From the NCBI RefSeq assembly GCF_964340395.1, contig NC_135553.1, forward strand, positions 8,364,001 to 8,428,000: DNA of 64,000 nucleotides. Direction: 5' to 3'. Below the pieces are notes generated by a model that was not told the DNA's origin, searched no databases, and saw only the letters and a list, made by a program, of their open reading frames with translations. This DNA is from Glandiceps talaboti (Eukaryota > Hemichordata > Enteropneusta > Spengelidae). Positions 35,095 through 47,500 of the stretch are shown piece after piece; positions within the stretch are counted from its first letter, which is position 1; each line of letters opens with the position of its first letter. The position numbers and the translations under genes are program-made.

Positions 35095-37781
35095 GACAGT
35101 CTAGATGTTTGTTATATGTAGGGGGATTTGAAGCAACCAGACAATATCAATTTTTTGCAGACATACCGGTAGTACAGTGTGATATAGTGATAGACTTTTA
35201 TTGATTGAATATTGTACTTAAATTATGTACATATCAAACACTGTAAATTATAACACAAGTGGATAAATATGGTTGATATATTTTTGAGTTCAGAAGTTTA
35301 TAGGGCTAGGCCACTTTGGTAATGATTTTATATATCGAATTGATAAACAGTGGTCGGTATTATCAATGGCATACAGAAACAGGTTGAAAGTATGATCGTC
35401 GTCGAGATTTTGGGTGCGGACCCGTAAATCAATTTGGTTTGATTTATCGTGTATACACGTACGAAAAATACGTTTACCCACAGGCGATGCAATATTCTTC
35501 AAGGTGTATGATATCACGAGTAAGTTTTTGTATTTATCAAAATATTTTTCCCAAAAAAAACGTTCCAGTGCAGTAGCAGCTTTAATTACTTTAATTGTAA
35601 TTCAGAAGTGTGTGTAAGCTTATACATGTTTCAATATAATCACATTGTCAGAACGTTAAGTCAGAAAGATAATACATGAGCCATTCGATGATGAAAGGTC
35701 GGGATTTTAGCGATAAATACAATCCCGAAAGGTGCTTGTCCAGCTTGGTACCATGAGTCAGAGCGATCTCTGCCATTTTCGTGATGTTACGATTTTTGCA
35801 AATCCGGTCATAGAGGGCGTCATTACAAAAATGGTCAGATTTCATCCCATATTGAAGGTCGAGTGAGTCATGAGCAGTTGCTCAACATAGAACAAGTCAG
35901 TGAATTCAAATTTGTAACTGTAATCAATTCCAATTGTTAAAAAAAATGTTTTTCAATGTGTAAAACGTTCTTTGTGCTATGTCCGTAGACAAACTAGCTA
36001 AATGCAAGTTATTGCGAATTTCACATTACCTTGCAGCTTTTCTGTTTGATACAACCACGCAGAAATCAATAAGGAACGTGACATGCTACATTTTAAGATA
36101 GCAAGATTTAATGAGTATAGTTTCTTGCTACATTTTGTCTACCTGGAATGAAATACACATACCAGCATACAAAGACATCAAATGAACGCCGCAAAGGACA
36201 TTTTACGCTCCCTTCATCTGGTGTATGTTTGATATACTAAGAAAAACATTGGCGTCTGAATATCTGCATGGAATTACAATCCATTTAAATGACTTTGGTT
36301 TATTTCATTTAGAATAAATATAGCAAAAAGTGCGATCTTGCTATGAAGTGTGGCACATGCAGTTTATTATTGGTTTCTGCATAGTTGTATCAAACAGTAC
36401 TGCTAGGTATTGTGAAATTCACTGTATCGCTTTTGATCACAATTATAGACAGGTAAGCAAAGTATTGATGAATTAGTGATGTTTCAACATACTAGCAATG
36501 GGATGTGACGTACGCATGAACAGCCTGGATGTGACGTAACGTGGTGATTAGCCTACAAAGCCGGACTTGATTTTTGATTTTTGTTCATGTTGTTTCAAAT
36601 TGTTACTTGGATTTTTTTATATATTTTTTTGTATATTGGGTTTTTTGGGTTTTTTGGTTTTTATGTTTGTTTTTGTGGTTTTTTGTTTGTTTGTTTGTTT
36701 GTTTGTTTGTTTGTCTGTTTGTTTGTTTGTTTGTTTTTTTGTTTGTTTGTCTTGGGGTTTTTGTTGTTGTTGTTTGTTTGTTTTTTGTTTTTTGGGGGGG
36801 TTGGTTTGGTTGGTTTGTTTTGTTTTGTTTTGGTTTGGTTTGTTTGGTTTGGTTTGGTTTGGTTTGGTTTGATTAGGGGTTGGGGTTGGGGTAGTTTAGC
36901 TTGGGTTTTCAAGTAGAATCGGTAAAAACATTATTATTTTCAATAAAAACTTTAAAAACGATATCCATTTCTCATTCATGACCATTTTACCACTCAACAG
37001 GACATTGACACACACATGACACAACTAAGCAACAACAGTTCGGAGTTAACCGCCTACACTGCGCTGCTACCTTACAACACATACGCGCCTTCTCAGAGAG
37101 CTTGCCTAACAGGCATCATATTATACATATACCCGATTAGTCTGTAACGTGATGTGGAACTGATGATCGACGGCCATATATAAAATTTCTTACGTTTTCC
37201 CACTTACTCTATTATGATCAGACTGTCATCAGTCGTTTAGCCTGCATGGCTATTCGCCGCTGTTCACTTTGTAAATTACAGTCAATCTAAATCTCTGATA
37301 GAAGGACTGTGCATAAATAGACCACCATAAATAGGCTCGATTTTGAATGATCATGAAAATAAATTACACAAATTATGACAAATCCGTTTTTGTACATGAG
37401 TTTGGTAATACATTGTATGTTTTACATTTACAATGCAATGACAGAACAATAGAGCATTTGATTTGATGATGAATGTATGTATGCAAACGCCATGTGGAGT
37501 AAAATTTAAACCAACAATCACGTGACCTTGGAGAAACAATAAAACCACTTTGGATGTCTTCTGGTCACCTGACAGTTTATACTAAGCATCACATGACTAT
37601 ACATTGCGTCATATCATCACAACTTGACGAGCGAGGCAAACGATCTCCGCGCGATGACCATACAAGTACGCATTGCAGGCATCATAATATTTCAGCGGTA
37701 ACTCTGTGACCGATTTCCGCCCATCGAAGACGATGCCTCCAAGCAACTACATTAACAGGATATAGAACGTTCACTGTCGAT
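35095..37781. other. Intergenic between GPI and TMEM130-like gene
   Basis: The left part should contain the GPI 3' UTR. Minus-strand open frames at 35290-35845 have no signature I recognise. The T/G tract at 36590-36895 is described separately. The last few hundred bases (CpG-containing, about 37560-37780) should hold the TMEM130 promoter and 5' UTR. Confidence 0.5.
36590..36895. repeat. T/G-only low-complexity tract
   Basis: About 300 bp almost devoid of A and C on the plus strand: T-rich runs, then GTTT units, a G7 run, and GGTTT/GGTTTG units. Frames through it give Phe/Cys/Val/Leu-rich or Lys/Thr/Asn/Gln-rich peptides that are not genes. Confidence 0.93.
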
Positions 37782-40700
37782 ATGTCCCGTCGACTTATAC
37801 GCATTTTTCTCCCAACATTAGTGCTGTTAAATTCAACGTTTTCGAAAACTTCGACCCCTTCAGGTAAGCACATCACGTTTTTTCATAATAGTGTACACAT
37901 GATATGGTATCGGCATCGTTTATTATGGTTCCTGTGCCATAGGGCAGCGACTAGCTTTAATGAAATGAATGCATAATAGTAATACGTATGAGACAAAATG
38001 GTATTTTCCTACATTGATCACTCCGTCATCCTTTGGGTTTCAAATCAAAAGGTGAGTGCACCGTTGCATGATGTATTGTACACTTCTTCGAGGTGGTAGC
38101 TCGTTTTTCTAGTGTTTTTCTTTCCCTGACTAGTCTTTTAAGTTTTACCTAATCAGTATGCAAAACTGTGTTTATTTGGTGTGATAATCTTCCAGAGGAT
38201 ATTAGAGAACACGTAAACCGTGAATGAAATTCAAACCTGAGTAATTACAAGGTGAGAATTCAGTGTTTTCATTTGGGCAAAGGGAATGGAAATAAAGAAT
38301 ATTAGGACATGTCGTTATTCAGTCAGTAAACATACATTGATCAAGAGAGTGAATATTCAGTCACGAAAAAGTCTACCCATGGAAAGAAAAACAATTGAAA
38401 AATAAGTGGTACTCAACCACCAACAATAAATCAAATCTGATCAGATCAAATTGTTACTAATATTTTCGCTGCCCCGTGACATTACATGGCCATATCGTGG
38501 AAACTGAGGGAAACACCTAAAAAAATTAAAAGGAATGTGTGAAATGAACGCAAAGCTTTCATAGTAGTCAAAACTTGACTTTAGTATTAACCATAAACCC
38601 CCCACGTGGAGGGTCTATGTATGAACGATGCAGGGTAGTAAAGACAAAGGGTTAAACTGTGTAAAAGTGTGAACTGGAAGGTTGGTGATAACATTCAGTG
38701 ACCTCTTCCTGTTATATAACATAATTACATGTGTTTGTCTACGTTTGGCCTTGTCTGTCTCTAGTGATAAAAGGATAGTATACAGGTCTATACAAGTTCT
38801 GAACTTGACAATAGACATTTCTCTAGATGAGGTTTTGCTGTGGTGCCACTATTACACATCATGGATGTATTACTATATTGGAGAAGGATTATGAATGCCT
38901 TGTAAATTTCCACTGCTGCCCTTTGTTAAGACCAATTAACCCTTTGTCTTTACTACCCTTTGAAGTAAAATGTCTGTTGTCTACCCAGCTCTCCCCTAAT
39001 ACATGTACATTCATGGACACATTTAGTCTATACATGGAAGTATAACCCACATTATACTTCCATGTTCTATATTTAGTCTTAGCATGGAAGTATAACCCAC
39101 ATGTGGGTTATACTTCCATGGTCTTAATCTAGTACTAGTCTGGATACCAACATGGTTTCTAACTATAAACACACTGTGAGTGGAGGTGTAAATCATAACA
39201 ATACTTTATAGAAACTAGACTACAGTCTAGTGCCCTGCACTGAATCTCCATCTCAAGATCTCTCTTTACAGAGATGATTTGATACCATTTTAATAAACCA
39301 TGAATGTATTAGTACACTAATACATCCATTAATAAACATAGTCTAGTTCAGTAGTTGTGAGAAACAGAAATGAGCAAAGCTTATAAGTCAATAAAATTCT
39401 TGTCATAATAAAACCACAGCCTCTTTTATGGCACCACCCAAAGATGCACTTTCAAAGTATCACAGAAGAAAAAAAAAGCTCTGGTTTGCAAGAATGATAA
39501 AGACATATATATATATAGGTTTTATTTGCGTTTCACGGCCACCGGCCCAAATGCAAAGGTGGATGCATCCGAAAAAAAGAAGAATGAATGTATGTATGAC
39601 GTAACTGGACCAAGCTACATGTGGTAAGATCGACTCTCCAAACTCTTTCTGATAATTGCGTCCCCGATATACTTATAGCTCACTCAAAGCTAATGTATCG
39701 TCTATAAGTGTACTTAGTAACTACCCATCACCATGGGAATATCTACTTTTCAATATCGAGCCAAAATTGGCGCCTTTAGAGGTGGAGACCCAGCAAGGCT
39801 CAGAAAACCATTCAAGATGGCCACCCTCGTCATTCCACTACTGAACTGTCACACCTCATTGTCGATCAAACTATGTCTTGTCTGTCTGGTGCTGATTGCC
39901 GGTGACGTTGAAAGTAATCCGGGGCCTCCAAAATTACGATCAACTGATCCAGTCACAAAGGAGGATATCACTGGTATAAATGCTAAACTGGACAAAATTA
40001 TCTCAGAATCAGAATACGTCCATGAAAAGTTAGACCAACTACAAACCAGGATGGATTGCATTGAGGACGATATGGTAGAATTAAGAGACAACCTTCAAAG
40101 TAATACAGCGAAACTAGCGGATGTGGAATCAAATAACGAAGCCATTCAAGAGATTAAATCGGTTCTGGATAAACTAAGGAAAGACAACAATGATTTGAGG
40201 CGGGCCAATGACGATTTAGAAAACAGAGGTCGACGTAATAATCTTATCTTCTATGGCATTCGACAAGAAAATGCAGCCGAAAGCTGGAGTGCTTCTGAAG
40301 CAAAAGTTAAATCTGTACTTTCGAACGAGCTTGGTATTTCGGAGGAGATTGAACTCGAAAGAGCTCACCGAATAACAAATGCACGAGAAGTACACGGAAT
40401 GAAGCCAGTTATCGCCATGTTTACACGCTTTAAGGACAAGTCAAGAGTACTCGCGGCCGCCACCAAATTAAAGGGTACTAACATCAGCATTGGGGAAGAT
40501 TTCTCCAAACGAATACGCGCAATTCGTTCGATAAAGACATATACAGGCAAAGTTGATTTTGTCCCCATTTGTAAGTCTACCAATAGCTCTGTCTTCACCA
40601 CACTGGATCAAGTTCAATGTGAATTCAGTCTAGCTTGGCATTATGTCAGTGATCTTGCCTTTACAATTTTAACCACACTAAACAACCATGATTGTGATCC

Positions 40701-41553
40701 TGTGAACTGAGAAACCTAAATGAGCTTTGAATGAAACCACCTACATAATGACTTGCTAGTATACTAGTATAGACTTATAATTTGGGATAGCTGAACTATT
40801 TCATTGACATCATGAGACAACTGAATTGCCTGATTTTTGTTGCGGCAACTCGGTTGATAGATTGAAAGTCTAATATTGCTGTGACAATAAAAATCGGAAG
40901 CAAATTTTTGTTAAGCTTGACAAAGACATCTGAAACTAGTTTGTATCAATGTATTGTGATTTTGACATTGTCAAGGAGTGTGTATATTGACATGTCAACC
41001 AAAAGGTACAACTACAAGTTTAAGCCTTTGTTTAAATAATTCTGAAGTATGCAGTTGTGTTTCAATCACCCCATTTTCACACTTCAGGTTAAAAAAATCT
41101 TACTTGTCCTGTTGACATTTAAAAACTTTCAAAAGTGTACCAATTAACATTCAGCTGAATTACCAAAGTAAACACATTTATAGCATCAGAAATAGAGGGG
41201 GACATTCTAACAAAACAATGAACAATGCAACAATGTTATTACCTGCACAATCAAACAGTGATTTACAATTTTTGTACTACTCTACAGTATTTATCAATCA
41301 CAGTAGTACAAACCAACAATAGAGTGACTGGCCATGGAGACAAGATTAGGTTGCTGAGATTCATTTTGTATGTAGTCAATAAATGATTCAAATGTTGTCA
41401 ACAGTTTTCCTGTCCCATAGTCAGTGTTCTAGATAACATACTGGAATTTGAATAATTTAGTTTCATATATATATAGTCAGTCATAACAGTAGAAACAGAA
41501 AATAAACTTGTAACAATACATACACATTATCATATGCATATACATGTACATTA

Positions 41554-41584
<31 letters not shown>

Positions 41585-44500
41585 CATACATACATACATA
41601 CATACATACATACATACATACATACATACAAGGGTGAACCCACATCAATACTTTAAGAATATAATGTAAATTTGTGCTTATACTCATACTTAGAATGGAT
41701 TTGCCAACGTTTTTGAATAATTCAACATGTGTTGTTCTGAATAGCTTGAAATCTTTACTGATGAATGAACTAAAGATACTAACACATTAGTCAATTGATT
41801 TTACAGATACAAGTAAAGAAAAAGGGATACTAATACTAAGGAATGATGGTCCTACAATAGCAGATGCCATAACAACTTTCTATGCTGCACTTGTTGATGA
41901 TGATAATAATGAGGATAACAGTGATAATCAGTACTTGTATGAATGGAAAGACGATGTACCGTGGCATGAGGAGATATCTCAAGTTTCAAACGCTAACACA
42001 AAATTCAGTGTAAAATATACAAAGCTAGAAATAGGAAGTGATCATGTCATGGAAGTTAAAGTTTTTAAATACAGAAATGGTAAAAAGAGAAGTAACGTGA
42101 TAGCAAAGGCTGAAACCATATTCACTATCACAGGTAAGAATTAAGAATATCAAGTTGAATCACAATGACGTTTTTTACATTCTCACGTCGTATTTCATCA
42201 GATAAAGTCATTTTAAGTTCTTTTTATGTATTTTTATAATCTGATGAGTGAGCATTGGCGTTCACACTTTCATTTTCATTGTTTGTTCGCCCTAGCTATA
42301 TATCACGGCTACCTCATTCCCATGATTTCAGTATTCATTTTACATCATGATCCATCCGAGTAAAATCTATGGATGGATGCCAAGGAGAGGTGTCAGAGAT
42401 GGAAACACTATTAAGTGGATGATGAGTACAGTTCACAAATCACACGAGTTTTCTATAGCGTACACAAACATTAATTTAAATTCCCAGAATTATATATAAA
42501 AAGGCAACCCAAACATCTTCCCGACAAGTTTGAATCAAAGTTTGCTGTAAATGAGAATGGAGAATATAATATGATGATATTTAAAAGTACTTGTAGAATT
42601 TGATTCAATCTTTTAAAAAACAGAATGTGGATTTTTAAAGTCATAATTATCCAATCTCACAAAATTAATATGATTTTAATGCCATAATAATATTCAACAT
42701 AGTCATGAACTAAATACAATCTTGCCTAAAGTTGGTTTCAATTGACAAATCATATTCATATTAAATATTAATTTATGACATATTGATATAATGGAATTAT
42801 CAAAAGGTTGTAATTACAATAAGAATTATATATAATAAATAATCAAAAAGTTGTAATTACGCCAAGAATACCTCTATTTTGCTGCAAATTGAGTTGGATT
42901 AAGAACTGATAAGGGGGAAAAAAATTTATTTTGAATTTATGAATGATCACATTTCACAATGTAATATGTGATATTGTCACCTAGCTACTAAACTGATCTC
43001 TTGTGGCGAGCATGATATGCTAATTTCAGGATCATATATGTTTATACATACATGTAAGTGCTGTATTATTCAGTCGGTGTTGTGTATTCAGGTTGGAGAA
43101 ACAAGAAAGCGTACATGAAAGGAAAGAGGAAGTTGTTATACAGTATATCACAGTGTGACTGATACATCTCATCAGGGTGGGGTATATATAGTCACAGATT
43201 TTAGAACAGTAAAAAATATTGATTGAACTTGAGATATTTTTTGACACAATCCAAATCATTTTGTTTTGGGAACCAAGGAAAATCATTTGATTATTTGATT
43301 ATTTATAATTGGAGTTTCCATTTTTATTTCCTCAAAAGTTCAGTAAATAATTGGCTATTATAAGTGGCAGAAATTTGTTTAATCTCTAACTTTATTAAGA
43401 CTGTAACAATACTTAACTATGAAAACAGGCAATCGACTTGATTTGTTGTGATGTATTACATTTGTAGGTAGTACCACACAGCTGGAATCTAATCAAGATG
43501 ATGGCCTTGTATCAAAACAATACTACACTGTAATGGGCCTATTTATAATCAATCGACCTATATATGTCACATGCCTAGCATGTGATGCATGTATTGTTAT
43601 ATCCGTACTATTCTACTACACAGTATACATGTGAAATGTCTTGTAGTCCCAAATTTCTTGTGTGTATGTTTTAACAAAAAAAATTACTCTAAACTATGTC
43701 TTTTTAGAACAATAATTTTGACTAAATGTACCTTTACAGAGCATTGGTAACAGACTTATTTTTTTGATAATAAAGTACAAAGCCGTCATTGTGTCAATTG
43801 AGTGGTGCTACAAGGTGACATATTTTCACTTCTGAAGATGACACTTCAAAAATAAAACTTGAAACATTTGTACAAAGTCCACTCTGTAGGTGTCTCATAA
43901 AGTGAAGAATAAATGTTTGTGTTTATTGCATTCAACAGGTTGATATATATTTGCTGAAATGTAAGAAAAGTGATAAACACTTGAACAATCACAGAAATTG
44001 ATAAGATATATTTACAACTGAAACATAAGAATACAAACAGTCTGATCAACGTTGATTATAAAATATTTATCAGGCCAACATTTTCGGATTTAGCTGCTGA
44101 GCATGTAATATTCTACCTTTTGCATACAAACTAATCAAGAAGTACATTATGGAATCAAAAAATGGAAAACTGAAAGGGCAAAAAAACACAAAATATTTCA
44201 ACTGAGGAGGCACCATAAATGTCATCACTGTATTATGTAAAAAGTAGTTTTCATGAACCATCCTAATAAAAATTAAATACATGATTTTTTTGATTGATTT
44301 TTTTTTTATTTATTAATCTTTCATATACAGACATCATTTCAGTGCTTAAGCACTGTTCTCCCAATGGAACCTGTTGCAAGATTGCATACACAGAAAAATA
44401 AACAAAAAAGGGACAAACTAGGACAAAAAGTTACAGAGGCACAGTGTACTTTAAAAGATATCCAACTACATTATTAGACTACATTCTTTAAGAATAGCTG

Positions 44501-47500
44501 TATAGATTTCTTTTAAATATTGATGTGTTCGGAGCTGATCTTATGGATAGGGGTAGATTGTTCCATAGAACAGCACCACTGTAGTAAAATGTCAACATGA
44601 CCCACTTTAAATAGGGTAATATGTCAGAATGAGTTCAGGTTATCAATAGAGATAACATTCCAGTTCCAAATCATTCCATTTTATTGGGTGTACATGTACT
44701 AGGGTGTATGGTGTGACAACAGAATCAATGGTTTGTGTCATTGAAACATACCACGGTTGTCATACATGATATCGTATATGTGAACGTACGTGTGCACACA
44801 AACGTAAATTCTGATATATATTTAAGTGATAACAGTACTTTTGACACTTCTGTACTTTTTTTTGACATTATATCATGATTACAGTCTCAGCTACAATGTA
44901 TATTCATTGTGACCCGATGGCGAGGTTACAATTTTCCAAACAACATGAATATTAATCAGCAAAAAATAACATAATTTTGACATTTACACATCATGGTCAT
45001 GGGCAAATAATATGACTCAGAAAGTCACTGAAATTGCAATAATTAAGTCTAAGGAAGTCACCATTTAGAGAAACATTACATTATAAATTACTGCCCTGGT
45101 ATGGGTGTGTACACCTGAGTACCAGGTGGTAATTATCCACCTCACAGGCTGATAACCTCCCAAATTGCGTACATATATACAGATATATAGGGCTGCATGG
45201 CCATTACAGCAACCGGTCATGCATTGTAGGGGGAATGGCAATAGCAAAATTCTCCACACCACTGGATTCTAGGCTAGTAGCTGGTAGACATGAAATTTGT
45301 TGAATAAAGCAAATTGAACCTTCTCCAGGTATTAATCAGATTGTGTATGTCTTTGCATAAGATTCACTCAAAAACTGCTTTACAAACAAAATTCCATGCA
45401 GTTCATCTATATACATCTAAATGCACCACTTATATACAATGTTGCGCTTTCAATCCTTCAGAATTTATGAATGGTGAGTTGAACGCTGTGCAGCAGAATG
45501 TGACATCTAGCAAGAAGTGGACATATGCAACTAATGCAACAATAGAATTTACTGCAGGAATCTATGATCCAAGTCATTATTTCAATGCTTCTACTATGCT
45601 GTTTATGTGGGACTTTGGCAATGACATGGTTCAGAATACAACCAAGGTAAGGCGGTGAGGATGTCAAAGTATTTGATGGTTAAATTTCTTTTTGCACACA
45701 GTCTGTTGATGACAGTAGCTTAGTTGTTTTGATAATTATTGTTCCTGTCTTATATTGTCGTTATTGTCATCTGTCATCTGTACAGGTAGACTATAAGGAA
45801 CATGTAACATTTGTTGTTCAGTGTATGTGTACGTGTATTTATGAATGTACAATTTATCTGCTGTACCAGGTATATAAGGTAGCTAGCTCAAACCTCAAAC
45901 TGGGATTATAATTAATATAAACTGGCACTCCCATTTTGGCAAAAAACAGTTTAAGAACCAGTCCCATTTTGGAAATTGGAGTGGTCTCAGATTGGAATTG
46001 AAATCATACCCAAACTGGAACTAGGACTGGTCTCAGACAGGAACTGGGACCAGTCTCATATTAGGACTCGGACTAGACGCTCTCACAGCCCTCGGAGCTT
46101 CACATAACGTACTACATGACCGTACTCGAATAACCTTGTACTGTGTGCCCTCATCGACGACATAGAGATAACTATTCGTTGACCTGTGACGGTGACACTC
46201 CGTGTTTTCGTGAAGCCAAGCATCGCAGTCACACGTCAACAAATGGTTATCGCTATCATGGTCGATGAGGGCGCACAGTACAAGGATATTTGAGTACGGT
46301 TATATAGCTGGTATCGGTACATACAAAATAATTCGTTTAGCTTTAATTTTAGTAAAGCGAAGCTCCGAGGACTGTGAGAGAGTCTAGACTGGGACTGGTC
46401 CCAGATTAAGTTTTGTTGAAACTGGGAGTTTCAGTTTATGATGTGACTCAGTGATTGTTTTGTACGCTAGCTGTCATCAACAAAACAAGTCTGTCAGCAA
46501 TGCTTTCTGAATGTGTATGACAAAGCAAAATTATTTTTAAGCAACTCTTACAAACCTCTCTGTACAAGTGCTTAAAGCAAACATACCTGGATTCTCTGAG
46601 ACTTCTTTGATCAGAATTTATAAATTTTGATAAAACTATTTATTTGACAGAAAAATGAAGATTTCCTTTCATTATGAATGAATTTCAACAAAGATTTTAT
46701 AATTTCCAAAAGAATGGTACTATTCCTTGTTTTCTCTTATGTTTCCCCTTTTTTATCAAAATTACGTGATTGAACTCCTGAAAGATTCATGTATGATGAA
46801 ATAATTGACATTCATAGTAATACGTTTACTGTAATTACCAAACATTTCATCTTAATAGTTTTTTTAATGGCAGCCAAATTATTTCCCTACAGCCTAGTGC
46901 ATTGGCCAGCTATCCATTAGCCGGGAGGTATAACGTGTCTGTGAAAATTAAAGCATCGGTACCATTACAACCCACTGTGTATATTGTCAAGTCAGGACAA
47001 TTTAATCAGACTCTCACATTGATGGGTAGGTATTTCACACATTGACATGTATACGTCTTGGAGACAGTCTCAAATTGTTGTTAAAACTCAGAAAGTGGGA
47101 TTGGTCATCTAGATGAACTGAATGATTGTGATAGATGACTAACTGACTAGAGATGACAGCATTGTATTTTACTACCACGTACAATTTTCATTCCTCGCCA
47201 AAAAGTGTTACTCATTGGTATGAGGCAGGGTTATACACACCATTATAATTTTATTTTCTTTCTCAAACCTGTATTTTGTTCTCAATCTTGCATTAGATAG
47301 CAAGGTACGATCATCACATTTTTTCTGACTTCACAACCAAGTATACATCAAATATATGCTTTGAATGTTTTCAAAATTGCAAAAGTATACTTTTAGTATG
47401 GAATAAGGATATTTTAAGTATATTTTTCACCATTCCATGTGATAAGGGTATAGTTTATCGTCTCTCCACAATGAAATTTCATTTCTGAACTTATCCAAAA

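Noticed and set aside
35290-35845. Minus-strand frames of 65-75 codons, considered as a decayed retroelement C-terminus
   Set aside because: A loose resemblance to LINE tails in residue composition only; no Cys/His knuckle or RT motif, so no call was made.
36567-36912. Phe/Val/Cys/Leu-rich frames that look like membrane proteins
   Set aside because: Low-complexity T/G tract; all three forward frames are open for the same reason.
45908-46440. Considered as a tandem-repeat coding region because of recurrent AACTGGGAC phrases
   Set aside because: No sustained open frame, and the inverted symmetry fits a fold-back element better.
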